Positions 36,562 to 49,651 of a stretch of DNA of 64,000 nt are shown here, piece by piece. Each line of letters begins with the position of its first letter. Positions within the stretch are counted from its first letter, which is position 1. The notes beneath the pieces were generated by a model. It saw only the letters and a list, made by a program, of their open reading frames with translations. It did no database searches and was not told the origin of the DNA. Source of the DNA: Endocalyx cinctus (Eukaryota > Ascomycota > Sordariomycetes > Amphisphaeriales > Apiosporaceae); the NCBI GenBank assembly GCA_001600455.1, contig BCKC01000008.1, positions 62,001-126,000 on the forward strand, in the 5' to 3' direction. The translations under genes and the position numbers were made by a program.

Positions 36562-38518
36562 ATAAGATATAGGGTGAAGAAATTGAAGAAGGGGAAAAGA
36601 GATGGGCCAAGCCAGCTATTTATTAGTTCAAATGTATGTAGAAAAGAAATTGCCGTGATATTTAAATGAGCGATTTCGATGAGGTATCTAACGAGAAATG
36701 AGGTCTTCTTATATAAACAGGAGGTGAGCGTTATACGGTACATACTACAAAGTAGGAGTACGCTGATTGGCTTATGAGGGTCTATCGCGGCCGTGTTATT
36801 CGTCGACAAGGGGTAGCTGGGGGCCAGTGGGGGGTTTTTGAAAACAAAATTATCATTAACTGTGTCGCGAGCGTGCCGCGAGCTTAACCTGTTACTTTTT
36901 CGATAAAACCACCTGAGAGACTCAGGCAGATTATACGGCTACTAGTTATGTGATAGATTATTCAAACAGGGAGAATGATAGATCCGGAAATCGGAATTGA
37001 TTCCGTTCATGAATCGCTAGGGTGGGGACGGGGAATCTTGTCCGGAATCCTGGTTTAAGAAACAGTCTCCCGGATCAGATAATGCAAGGAGACGGATCAG
37101 ATAATGCAGGACTTTTGATCTGATAAAACAATCCCTGCTGTCCTGCACCCTTTGCTTGGTAAAAGTGTCGTGATCCCCAATTATTTTAACCAATTTCTTT
37201 CTTCCAGGCAGCATGCCAAGGTATCATGAGTCAGATAACCTGGTATATCTCCCACTTATCTGCATGGTTGGTGCTTACGTATATATTTAAGGACTTCTGT
37301 AAGTACATCATCACCCCGAAAAGGCGAGAACGAAGTTTGAAACACATTAAACGAAGAGAAAAACGAGAGTGGTGACGAGGATGACTCAGATGCCGCTTTC
37401 TGTCGGTGAACTAATTAAATCATTGGAAGTTAGTTTGCCCGTGAAATGGCTGGCCTAAGTCTACCTAGGTCGTTCTATATAATTAGCTGTCTAGGCAGAA
37501 CTGGCGATACAGTTCATAATAAGCTTCCGTCGTTCTCTAATTATCAATTATCATCACATATATAATCAAAATATAAACTGCAGTTTAATAAGTATTTCGG
37601 ACGATAAATCTATACGATCGCTTTTCCATCTGTACAGGGTAGCTAAACTTAGGTGGGGAGGTGGATGGGCACGCTCGAGTGAGCGCTGTACGCTACTGCA
37701 AACCCAAACCTTTCTGCGAGCGTCACGCTTATCTCCAGTTCTAATATTGTAGAAATGACTGAGGACTTCGGCACGCAGAATGATCTATTGATATCCAGTA
37801 TTCCCCCGAGTTTGATCTTCCTAGTAAGTTACTCCTCGTGAGTGCTGGATCCATAGGCACCATCGGATCAATAATCTTCCATCAAATAAAATAAAATGTA
37901 CATTCTACCTAGCCCATTAGACTTATTATAGTCAGGAAGCTTTAGTTCTTTTTACTGTTATTCTAACGGATTCAAAGATCAGCGTATAGATTGAGCCTAA
38001 TGGCCACGGCATCAGCGTCATCCCAGTCTTACCTTAGAGCTATCTTGAACGCGCAAGGAAGATCTAAAGCAATTCCTACATAATCCCGTGATTATATATT
38101 CAACGTGTAGAATTCGGTAGGAAAGGGTAAAGCAGGACATAGCTCCTAAGAATGTTAATAGAAAAACTTCGGGTGATACGGAAAGGTATCAATCCAAGGA
38201 CCAACCTAAAAATTTGCTTATTATCTAATAAAATGAAGCGACGCTGTTCTGAAATTTATCTTGAAGTTGGACGATAACTATATAAGCTCGACGTTTAACC
38301 ACTCTTTCACAATGATATCGCTTTAAATACTATGCAACGTTTTTTTCTTTGTCTCTAGACATACGCTTGAAGTTCCCTCATCATAGGAAAATAAAGATAA
38401 TATCGCTCTAATATCATTATAGTGACTGCACAACGCCATTCCAAGTAACGGATCGGACCGAACTAGTGACTAACTAGTACAATATTGGGATACCTCCTCC
38501 CTTGGAAATCAAGTCGCG
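36562..38518. other. About 2 kb intergenic region
   Basis: Between two minus-strand genes; includes the MFS promoter. A short direct repeat of GGATCAGATAATGCA occurs at about 37072-37110. Small frames (for example 37017-37214) have no protein character. No RNA gene recognised. Confidence 0.55.
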
Positions 38519-39901
38519 CTACTGAGTTGTAAAGAACATATCAGACATCCATGCTTTTCTCATCAGCAATGTCAGTTCCTCCACATTGGCTGGGGTCATC
38601 CCGACGGCAGGACGTGATTCCAAAATCGTAGCGGCCTGGTCCTCGACAGTGAGTACGTTTTTGAATCCATGATCTCCCCCCACCGAGTTAAATGCACTTA
38701 TGACCGTATCAAGGTCTCGTTCACTGACATGGTAGATGGGTAGTACCGAAGCTGCTTTACGGGGTCCGTAACCGTTTGACTGTTCGATTTTCATCAAGAT
38801 GGCCGATGACGCGGGTAAAGTGAGATGTCCATTACCATATTCCAGTCGTAGTAAGCGATGGCATTCTCGCACCGATTTGGGATCCTCCTCATCTAACTGT
38901 TGTGCACAGAGAGTACTCAATCTCGTTAGGAAATCAGACTCCATACCGTGCTCGGCTAAAGATGCTCCGACGCAACGACCAAGCCGGTCAGCCACGCACC
39001 AGAGTAAGAGGAATCTTAACGTGCCTGGGTATCCGAAGCAAGGTGTTCCAATTGCGAGGCATGTCAACTTTTCGCAGAACTCTGGCGACCAATAGGGATC
39101 AACCATTGTACCCGTGGCTCCAAGCTCGCTGATCTAAAGCGTGGCGGCGTTTCCGAGGGAGTGTCTTCCTCCGATGATATCAGTCGGGAAGCATCGGCAG
39201 AAGAATATGAAGTTTTGCCACATGAGCAAAGTGGATTCACTCCGAGCGACTACTTCGTCGTCGGTTCGTTGTAAGTACCTGAAAAATAGAGTGTTTTGCA
39301 GCTTTGTGCGAAAGGCCCGATCGCCTATTTGATTAACCCATTGCATGGCTTGGTCGAAACTTGGCACCGGATAGTGTGCCATTACGTACATATCCCCCTC
39401 TACGTTGATGAAATGAAGATCGGATGTCAAGCGGATGAGTTCCTTTTGCAAGGGCTTGGTCATTTTTCTGAACTCGGACTGGACTGTGTTTTCCTGGGGG
39501 TCTAAGTCTTCATCCGTGGTCAAGTACCATTCGGGATTTTTTCTGCTCGGGCTAGAAGTGGTGGCGAGTTTCGCGATATTATTCTCGTTATTATCATTTG
39601 CTGTGTCTTCGATATTTGTGGCACATTTCTTGAAGTCCCAGATCTTATCGCGAATCGCGAAATCACCAGTTACCGCATTGTCGATACTTAGGGTAGCGTC
39701 ATCGCCGGTTTCTTGCTTCGCAGCGATAATAGTATCGTTTTTATCTTGGTCTGTCGATGCTTTATCATCGGAACTTTCAGACTTAGTATCCGAAATGGAT
39801 GAAAGATGCAATTTTGAACGTGATAATTTCCAAGGGTTAAAACCTTTATGTAACGGTCTAAAGAAGGAATAATAATGTGATTTGCGGTGTCCGAAAGGCA
39901 T
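38519..39901 (-). pseudogene. Unrecognised protein gene interrupted by one in-frame TAG
   Basis: Two long minus-strand frames, about 39901-39134 and 39133-38519, lie in the same reading frame and are separated only by a TAG at 39134-39136. Read through, the product is about 459 residues. The first half has a disordered acidic linker (residues about 20-130), then a globular part (SFDQAMQWVNQIGDRAFRT, MWQNFIFFCRCFPTDII). The second half is globular (DPYWSPEFCEKLTCLAIGTP, FLLLWCVADRLGR). Sequence on both sides of the stop looks coding (HSLGNAATL, then ISELGATGT), so I favour a nonsense change of one codon; CAG to TAG would be a single transition. An intron using GTAGTC as donor and CTTTAG as acceptor would keep frame but would remove coding-looking sequence. 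I recognise no family. Confidence 0.55.
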
Positions 39902-41237
39902 ACTTACTACGTAAAACCTAATATACACGGGAAAAAAAAAAGAAATAATTCAAACGATACGCGTATTGATCCAATAATGAGAGTATGTCGAAGTGGTTGT
40001 GATGTTATTATAGTTAATATACCTGAGTAATCTGAATGATTGTAAAAAGATTCAGAGCAAAATCGGGTGATAGATATGATCATTATCAAGTTGACGAAAA
40101 GTAAGGGTAGAAAAAGACATATTATTATTCGTGGATATAAGCGTTTCCATTTCATCATAAGATGATGATGGTCTATGATACCTAAGTAAGTACATAAAAA
40201 GTATAAATAAGAAGCAGCTTCTACGTCGTGAAGTCACAGATGTTAGAAACCAGATATATTGTAGATTCAGTACATCACTATAGGTACATGTTGAAGTTAC
40301 TTTTTTTTTTGAGTTTTGAATGAAAATAAGATTTCCAAAACAGATGAGTGAAGGCGTTATCAAGAATAGGGAGATATACTCAGGAATGAGGACGCGCAAC
40401 TGAAAAGTATAGTGTTTTTGAGTGAATAATAGCTTGCTTATTATAATTAAAGTAATTTTTGTCGTTCTCATCATTCCTTGCTTTGAAGTGCCGTATTTTA
40501 CAGCGTCGGTGAGATTCTTATCATGACGCCTTCTTTAGCTTATTTATTATATACGATACGAGAAGGTGGAGATGTACATGGTCTGATGGTGTAGGTAATT
40601 AAATTGTTTAATCAAGTATGTAACATCCATGGTATAAGGAATACGGATTTACGGCACGCCACCTACGCTATGTGTTGTTGAGATCCCTAATCCAAAATCG
40701 AGGAGTAACCGTAGTCAGTCCATTAAAATCAAAGAAGATGCGATCTTACATGAATTTAATTTTAACATTATCGGATCAACCCGGGAATTGATAAACACGC
40801 ACACGGAGTATATTATATCTATCTGTAGGCACATGCTGTAATCTTACTAGTCTCGACGTATTTCACTCATAATGACGCCGAGCAAGCCAATAAACAATGC
40901 AATGTACCTAGCCGATTTAAGCCGTATCTGGCAGGTCCCGAAAGATCGCTGCAAATCCCGTCGATATAGAAGACCCGCAGTTCGCTCAGCTCGCTACAGG
41001 GGTCAAGGCCAACGATAAGCATTATGGGTCTTACTGGCAAACGGGGCAAACGGGGAGAGCTTGTTTCCTTAAATACCATCCAAATTGCAACCCATCTTTC
41101 TATTCTTCTTGGCTTTTCTCAATCTAAGCCCTGCCAAGAAAAGCTTCTTTCCACTTGGCGATCTGGGGTACAGCTCTTGTCTACACTACACCATTCAGTG
41201 TATTGTTGACTCCTTGTACAAGAGTGTATAGTTCAAG
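39902..41237. other. Intergenic region, divergent promoters
   Basis: About 1.3 kb of AT-rich sequence between an unrecognised minus-strand gene and the plus-strand sedolisin. The short minus-strand frames (39907-40474) are Leu/Phe/Ile-rich translations of AT-rich DNA. A GTAAGT at 39903-39908 on the minus strand, just upstream of the Met at 39901, could be a 5' UTR donor. Confidence 0.5.
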
Positions 41238-43738
41238 ATGAAGTTTTCGACAAGTTTCAATTGGTTGGTGTTAGGCTTTGCGGGAATAGCCGCTGCGAAT
41301 CCCTACGGTGGGTCGTTCTTGGTTTGATAAGATGAAAAAAATGAAGGGTTCACTAACATATAATAATTAGGGGATCTTGCTGTTCATGAAGAGCGACAGA
41401 GAACGAGTAAGTATATGACATATTACCTCAGAAAGCCTTGAATCTATGGATTAACGAAAGCCGGGAAGATACGCGATGGGTTAAGCGCGGTCGTGTGTCA
41501 AGCTCCAAACGCCTGCCTATGAGGATCGGGTTATCGCAGTCTAACCTAGATCGCGCTCACGAGTACTTGCTGGACGTGTCTCACCCGGAGTCGCCCAATT
41601 ACGGAAAACTCTGGACATCGGAGCAAGTGATTGAGACGTTCAAGCCGAGCGACGACGTCGTGAAAGCCGTTAGAGATTGGCTTTCCGCTCACGACATCAC
41701 GTCTGTGACTCATTCGGACAATAAAGTATGGCTCGCTTTTGACGTCCCGGTCAGGAAGGCCGAGTCCCTCTTGAGCACCGAGTACTACGAGTACGAGGAC
41801 AAGAGAACGGGCGCTGTTGTACCCGCTTGCGACAGGTATCACGTGCCCGCGGCAATCCGGGAATACGTTGATTACATCACGCCTGGCGTCAAACTCATGG
41901 CGCCGGTAGAAAGCCAGGCGGAATTGAAACTGAAGCGCCGGACTACCATCCAGCGACGTAAAGAGTAAGCTTTAAGCATACGTTGGACTTCGTTCCTTCT
42001 TCCCTCTGATTATTCTGCCTATCCCTTCATGCGATGCTCACATCAATCAATTGAACAGTCATTTGAAACGACCCTCTAAAATCCAGAGACCAGCAGCCAG
42101 TCTCAAAATGTCGCAAGACCCCGATGATTTGAGCACCTGCGACGTGGCCATCACGCCGGCCTGCGTCGCGGCTCTGTACAAGATCCCACCCGGCAAGCTT
42201 GCCGACCCGTCGAACTCGATGGGCATTTTCGAATCCGAGCTGCAATTCTGGGATCAGCTGGATCTAGATCTCTTCTACGCCAACTTCACTCCCCAGATTC
42301 CCAAGGGTACATCTCCAATTGATCGCAACATCGACGGCGGTGTGGCCAAGACGGAAAATGTTTCGGAAGCCGGTGGCGAATCCATGTTGGATCTGGACTT
42401 GGCTTATCCCATTGTGTACCCACAGACCATCACCGTTTGGAACGTCGATGATCTGAACTACCAGAGCTTTGATAACGATACCTATGTTGTAAGTATGCTT
42501 TCACAACGTCAGGTTGTATTAGTGATAGCTAACTTATAAAACTTCGAAGGGTGGATTCAACACGCTCCTCGACGCCATCGACGGCTCGTACTGCACGTAC
42601 ACCGCCTACGGCGAGACCGGCGACCTAGACGGCGTCGACCCCTCGTATCCGGACTCGGCTCCCGGCGGATACAACGGCACGTTACAGTGCGGCGTGTACA
42701 AGCCGACGAACGTATTCTCCGTCTCGTACGGCGGGCAGGAAGCGGACGTGCCGATCGCGTACCAGAAGCGGCAGTGCAACGAATTTCTCAAGCTCGGCCT
42801 GCAGGGCGTCTCCTTCCTGTTCGCGTCCGGCGACGCCGGCGTAGGGAACTACCCGTCCCCTTACGGCGACGACGGGCCCACGGGATGCCTGGGACCCGAC
42901 GGCGACATCTTCAACCCCACGTGGCCGAACAACTGCCCGTGGCTGACCAACGTCGGCGCTACCAAGGTGTACCCGGGACGCACGGTGTTCGAGCCCGAGA
43001 GTGCCGTCTACGACCCGGCCGGGTACCCTTATAGCGTCAACTACTCCTCCGGAGGCGGCTTCAGCAACGTCTACCCCGTCCCGGACTACCAGAAGGAAGC
43101 CGTCGCCACCTTTTTCAAGGACCATAACCCGCCTTACCTTTCCTACAGCGGCCTCGTCGATGACGCGCCTAACCCGGCCCTTCCCGACGTGGCTGCTCTG
43201 GCTGGTACTTCCGGCGGCGTGTATAATAGGATCGGCCGCGGTATCCCGGACGTTGCTGCCAACGGCGATAACATCGCCGTGTACGTGGGCGGCGAGTTTG
43301 GCTTGAGTGGTGGCACGTCCGCGAGTACGCCTATCTTCGCTTCGGTGGTATGAGACATCCTCTTTTTCTTTTCTCCCGCTCTATCATGGTTGTTGTCATC
43401 CGATCTCATGTGACTGATTATGTATGATTGTCAGATTAACCGTATAAACGAAGAACGAATCGCGATCGGAAAAGGCCCCGTCGGGTTCCTCAACCCGGTA
43501 TTATACAAGAACCCGCAGGTATTTAATGATAGTGAGTTTCGTCCCTTTACTGTTTCCATTTTATGATTATATAAATAGGTAGAATGGAAAAAGCTAATCA
43601 TACATATCAGTTACTAACGGGACTAACCCGGGCTGCAACACCGTTGGGTTTTCCGCCGTTCCTGGTTGGGATCCAGTTACCGGTCTTGGCACACCGAACT
43701 ATCCTAAGTTGCTGGAATTGTTCTTATCTCTGCCATAA
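41238..43738 (+). CDS. Secreted sedolisin-type tripeptidyl peptidase (peptidase S53)
   Basis: Seven exons: 41238-41307, 41371-41406, 41436-41964, 42059-42488, 42550-43347, 43435-43531 and 43611-43738, giving 695 residues. S53 enzymes are acid serine-carboxyl peptidases; the fungal ones are secreted and cut tripeptides from protein N-termini. Residues 1-20 form a signal peptide (WLVLGFAGIAAA). A pro-domain follows (LPMRIGLSQSNLDRAHEYLL, DVSHPESPNYGKLW). Catalytic residues by position are Glu319 and Asp323 in GGESMLDLD, oxyanion Asp450 in ASGDAGVG, and Ser612 in GGTSAST. The C-terminus VGFLNPVLY...GWDPVTGLGTPNYPKLLELF is the calcium-binding end of the family. The acceptor of exon 3 (AAAG at 41434-41435) was chosen because the more obvious CAG at 41429-41431 leads to a stop; this is the least sure junction. 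Confidence 0.92.
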
Positions 43739-44078
43739 TTTTGATTACAGGGTAATTAGATGTATACTATCGATATCTGAAAGCCTACTAGAATTCTATT
43801 AAACTCGATAGCAAAACTATGGTTTTTGCATGTCCATCTCATGTTGGTAATTGCCTTAATAGTTAATTAATTGGAACAGGTAACAGCCATGATGTGAAAT
43901 ATCCCTGTAAGGATGGACAATAATTTATTAAATTCAGTAACAAGTCGTGATAAAAGTATCTATTTATTGAGAAGAACTTTGCGACTTGTAGTTCGCAAAA
44001 TGATTCATGTGGTCTTGAAATTGTCATAAGATTAATTAAACAAGTGAGCAAAAAGAAATAATCGTCTAGTTCTATGCT
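43739..44078. other. Short intergenic region between convergent genes
   Basis: 340 bases of AT-rich sequence; nothing recognised. Confidence 0.6.
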
Positions 44079-47000
44079 TCATTCGCGCTCATAGCGATCG
44101 TAATCAAACCACTCGTCACCTTCACCTAATTCTTCGCCGTTTTCCTTTTCATCGCCGCCCTCCATTTTCTCATAACTACATGATTCTTGGTAAATATCAA
44201 ATTCTTCTTTATCACCCCATAAACTTTTCACAAAACGACGGTCGCCGTAATTGATTGAATCAAAAATCCATGGTTGGAACTTGCATAATTCATCGACACA
44301 ATATTGAGACTTAAAAGATTCACAAAGACATGTCTTCTCAAATGCTCTGCGGTCATATTCGTCCCATTTCCGATGCTGTATCAGTAGTCGACATGCCGCA
44401 TAGTGGGTCTCGCGTTTAGCAAATTTGATAGCGCGGAAGTACTGTCTGCGATTTTGACCTTGGGTTTCCGCACCGGAGCAGAGCAGGTACCCTAACATGT
44501 CTAGCTTGCCATGCTCAGCAGTTCCTTCGAGTGCCGTTCTTCCCTCGATTTCAGCAGCAGCAGCATTGCAATCAGCTCCATTATCGATCAAGAATCTAGC
44601 AATTTCCAGAAAACCCCCTAGGGCGGCGAACTGGAGCGCAGTAGCACCACGATCAAAGTATGGCGGTGCATTGATATCTGCGCTTCTTTCTACGAATAGC
44701 CTAGCAAGCTTAATGTTCCCAAGCGCACATGCTGATTGTAAAACTGTCTTGTCGCCCGTTGTATTGCGGAAGCCATTAACGCATGCACCTTGGTCGATCA
44801 ACAATTTGGCTAGATCGTAATTCTGCTGGACGCATGCTCTATGTAGCAACTCTTTCTTCTCTGCTGCATCAATATCTTTATTCCGGTCAAATAGTAGCTT
44901 GACCAAGTCATAGTCTCCCTGAAGACACGCTTTATAGAGCGATAAATGTCTCAGATCCATACTTTCTGACATGTGCAGAGATGGGTATGGAAAATTGTCG
45001 TCTATATTTCTGGCTCTTAGCTTTTGCACGATGAATTCACACCGAGACTTAAAAGCAATTTGAAGTAGGGTCTCGCCTTTCCTTGTCTTTATGTTCACGT
45101 CGTTAATGGCATCGACAATCTGCCCGGCCAGTTTTAACCTGCCATCACGTATAATACCCTCTATCTCATCTGCGGTTGGCTCGTATTCATTTTTCATAAG
45201 TTGGAGAGTCATATCATCCTGCAATCCAAGTATCGCAGCTTCATGAAGCGTGCATATCTCTGGATTGCGAATAAAAAGGCTAGGGTTCATTGATATGTAT
45301 TGAAACGAGTCTCCGAAATTTATATCACAGAATCCAAGGTAACGATAGACCCCTGGCATTCTCGTTTGCATGTGGATTTGGCAGCGTAGTTCGGTTGGTC
45401 GTAAGCCATTTTCAATCAGAGCTGTATATGTAACCTTAGCTCCATGAAAACAACAATAGGCAAAGGCAATGAACTCTAGTACACAATCGCTAAAGACATT
45501 CGCAGAACACTTGTGTGATTTCTTGCAGCTTAGTACATGTTTGACCATTGACGGGTCCTCGGTATATGCAGCTGCCACCAATGCCGACGAATCATACTCG
45601 ATATTGTTGAATATCATCGCGTCACGAGATAAATCAAGTTGCCGTGTGATAATTGCCATTGCCAGTACTGATTCGCCTACAAAGTTTCTTTTATTCCAAT
45701 CATTTCTGGCAAAAATACTGGCTATGTTTTTGTTCCAATCGTTTATGCCAACAATATTGTATCCTGGATCAATATATAGTGGAGTACGTCTAGGTGGATT
45801 TATTAACTTTGGCTCAACGCTTGACATTAACAGAAGTCTTGCGATATCGACTCGACCGAACTTGACTGCATCCACGATATCATCTTGAGAATAGTGAGCA
45901 CCAGCATGTAGAAGTAATACGACCGCGTCTACTTGTCCACATTGGGTGGCTAATGTGAGAGCCGAATCTTCGAGATCGATATAATAAACGCCCTCCTCAC
46001 ATTTCTCCAGAACATCGGATTTCCAAAAGTTACTTTGGGCAGATAACTCGAAGGTCTCTCTTGTGATACGATTAGGATCGGCTTTAAATGACAGAACAAT
46101 CTCCATCATCCGAGTATCTCCTATGAAGGCAGCATATTGAAGTGGACTGGGAAAACCGGGGTGTGTTGGGTCCGCCTTAGCACCAGAAGATAAGAGCATT
46201 GTACAAAGGCCATAATTTCTTTTCCGAACTGCTTCCCAGAGAGGAAATGGGATACGGTAATCACGATAAATGATACCGTCTTTGATCAACCGCGAGAGGT
46301 AAACTTCGGCGAGCTCATTGGACTTATAAGAGTTTTGTACTGGGGAGAAGAAAGCATCATAGTCCAAGTTATCGTATCGTGAGATGATAGCCTCGGCAAC
46401 TGGAATATAATCGAAATATATGGCGTACATTATCACTAGACCAGGAAATTCTAGTTTTTATATCGTATGGGTTCGTTGTAGGCGGTCAAGGATATATTTT
46501 ACCAGGTCCGAGATGGATTTGTAAGTCATTCTTGATAAGAATGTCAAAAGTTGTTTCTCGTTGCAAGTTTCTAGCTCACTCCGCAGTTGTCCTATAAGAT
46601 CGGCCGGGACATCTTGGTCAAAATCATACTTTCCGTAGAAAGGTAGGGTCCTTGCGCCCTGCTCTACGAACAACTTCACCATTGGCCAATCGCGATTGCG
46701 AAGTGCAATATGAACTGGCGATAGTGCGTTCACATTCTGACCAGATTTAATATCCCGTATAAATTCTTCGCTCAGTATAGGTCTATGGATACGATATTTG
46801 GTTGAGAGACCAGATTTGAGCAGTTTTTTGGGGGTTGAAGTGCAGCCTAGACGGACAGCGCTGGAGAAGATCTCATCTGTGATCGCCTCTGCCATTATGC
46901 TGGTTGACGTGAATAGCTCCTTCAAGGGGAATTTGATCGACATGAAGCCCTTGACTAAACTGATTAGGAAGTTGTCTGTTGTCCTAAGGTTGTTATGGTC

Positions 47001-47956
47001 TTTGAAATTGTTGCAGACGTAGAAAAGAATGGCTTTTACAGTAGCTAGCAGGTGCCTTGGGCTATTCCGCAAGCATAGATCATGCGCAAATTCCAGATGA
47101 GCGTCGGGATAGGATTCAGGCATATAATCACGTAGGAACTTGTAAACTTCGTTCGGTCCTGGATTTCCATGCTTGGATTTGATGATTGTATCAAAAGTAT
47201 CCGTCTCGGGGGGTTTGAATCTGTTCGCGAATGCTCCTCGACAGGATATCATCCAAAATTCTATCTCAGTGGGCAAAACTTGTCAATATCACTCCACAAT
47301 GTTTACGCATAATAATTAGGAATAAAATAGCATACGCACGTTTCCAAATTGTATTTTGAAATACGATCCATGGCAGATTATCATGCTGAGTGCTTGTTGG
47401 TAATGATGGTGAAGGAGCACAAACGATAAGTGAAATATTTTCAGGGGGGTCCGGGGTAGGATCTATGTGGTATATTAAGTAAGCATTTGTCGAGAAGAAG
47501 AGAGACGGACGAGGCAGTGAGGTTGCCAAAGAAATGGGGATCAGATTTACTTCTCGGGAAGGTCCGAGACCCCGAAATTTCAAACCAATGGTTGTAGCGG
47601 AGAGCCTTATGGACTTTGGCTTTCGGTAAACGAATTCCAGATGACGCCACATCATATTCTTCATCCATATGTATCTTCTTGTGCATCTGGCTGTGGATGT
47701 ATTTCCACGCATCCACATGAAGGTTTTTTGACAAACCCCAATACTTCAGTTGTGATGTCCATTGCTTTTTGCTGAGATATTTGTGAACACATGATAATAA
47801 GTAAATAATGAAATGCAGTAAGTTTCACATATCCACTAACCTGGCTACGAGCTGATATTTCTCTTCAAATATCCGTTTAAGCTCATCAAGCGTCTTGCCT
47901 TCGACAAGGTATAACCGTCGTATCTCGTCATAGTGTGATTCCCATGTTGAAGCCAT
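44079..47956 (-). pseudogene. Clr5-domain ankyrin-repeat protein gene interrupted by one in-frame TAA
   Basis: Minus-strand exons 47956-47841, 47771-47551, 47462-47340 and 47260-44079 join in frame. The N-terminus is a Clr5 domain (STWESHYDEIRRLYLVEGKT, then KKQWTSQLKYWGLSKNLH and DAWKYI), a helical domain found at the start of many fungal proteins and presumed nuclear. A Pro-rich linker (LPWIVFQNTIWKQF) and a long ankyrin array follow (for example FPSPLQYAAFIGDTRMMEIV, GATALQFAALGGFLEIARFL, GNIKLARLFVERSADINAP), with an acidic tail. At 46458-46460 a TAA ends the frame after 420 residues; the same frame then continues for 793 more codons. No donor-acceptor pair removing this stop without losing conserved-looking sequence was found. 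It may be a nonsense mutation (CAA to TAA is one transition) or two genes. Full length would be about 1213 residues. Confidence 0.72.
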
Positions 47957-49651
47957 CAAGTTTGCGATTTAGTCAAAGCAGTGGGCAATAAGTCATAGTA
48001 TCCTACTTTTATTTTAATAGATATCTTGGCATTGGTTGTCTTGATGAAAGGAATAGGATTATTATTGATATATGGGAGAATAAATGGAGAAGAAGACAGA
48101 CGGAGAAAATGAAATTCGGAATGATACTGAAATACTCCGTAGGTGTTTTTATTTAAGAAAATATCTTGATATGGAGCAAGAAAGAAGTTGATATAATATG
48201 AAGGTAGTTGAGCGACTAAGATTATCAAACCGAGTAATAAAAGTAGACACGATGCTGAGACAGAAAGTAAGAAAGAATGAATTGAAGAGAAAAGTAGATT
48301 TAAAGAGAAAGGTAGGGCAATAAGAGTGGCGAGCACATCAATTATTAATTTGTCAAAAGTGATGTGGGGTAGAAAAGGAGTCAGCGCAGCTATGCATTTG
48401 ATTAAATCTACTCGAAAGCATCTAATTGGGCTCATCTATAATTTCCTTCACTCAGGCATCAGGACATTGTTTCGGCCTTTTTTTTTTGTTATCGTAGAAA
48501 ATACAGGCGATGTACAGAAGACAGCAATTTGATAGGCCAATTCTGGAATTTCCATGCATCCACCGACAGTTAAAAAAAAGTGAAGTACTGACGTAAGAAC
48601 TTGGCTTGATATTCCAGTGGTGCCTTCAGATGGAACAGATCATTAATTCTAGCTATCTAATTGGTTGATTCTAAAATTTCCTGCAGGACGAAGGCTTACA
48701 GGTTACAGAGGACCTGAGTCTTTAGCTATCACCTATCATTATTGGAGGGTTGAATGGGTGGGAATTGTGACTCCTCGACGACACCACCATCAAGAAACAT
48801 CCACGTCTCTATCCGGTCCTGAAGGTAAAACAATGGATAATTTCTATTTTTTAGTAGTAACTGTGTTCGTATGGATAGAAAAAAACTGAGAGATTAGGTA
48901 TAGAAGATCCTAGATACTTAGGTAGTTATTGGAGATATAAGAGACTTGGGTACATGCTGATCCATCAAACTGAGCAGATATACTGACTTGATGGTTACTA
49001 AATAGCGTACAAGGTCAACCTTATCCAGAATTGGTCAATTCTAGAATTCCCGGTATTAGATATGAGACTCGACATTGAACGTCACCTTAGCCCAACTCCA
49101 CCCTTGGTGATGTGACATGATGCATAAATCAATGATTCTCTAGGGATATTTTGAATGTTCAGATCTAAAATTTCCGCATTGAACAAATTCGAGTCAATAA
49201 TATGTAACCTCGAAATAGGGATTATTACTGGATGAGCCTGGAATTTCTGCTATGATCATATGCGATAAAGATAGGTATACACACACACACACACACACAC
49301 AAAAAAAAAAAAGGAGGAATCATTGTGCTTTCTTATCTTCCGTATTATTTTATTTCAAGATAATTAAGGCGTCATGAATTGCTAGGAGGATTTAGACTAT
49401 GCCCACACGTTGCCTACTTTTTGCCTTTTGGTATCTATCGTCGAAGTTCTCGATGTATAAATCGATGTTCTTTTCCCCAGATAATTTCTGTTTGTCCTTT
49501 CTAGTACATCATCAATTTCAACAGCAGAGAGCTAGTGTCTTAACCACCCGCTGAGATCCTAAGAATACTTCTTCATAATATTATTTTGCAATTACTTTCT
49601 CCACGCACACGGTACCATTAATAACATATACGTCATCTTTCATATTTTAAA
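47957..49651. other. Intergenic region
   Basis: About 1.7 kb of AT-rich sequence between divergent genes. Minus-strand frames near 47956-48435 are Leu/Ile/Ser-rich without domains. Includes one CA microsatellite. No other feature recognised. Confidence 0.55.
49279..49312 (+). repeat. AC microsatellite followed by poly-A
   Basis: Eleven AC units at 49279-49300, then twelve A. Simple sequence in intergenic DNA. Confidence 0.9.
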
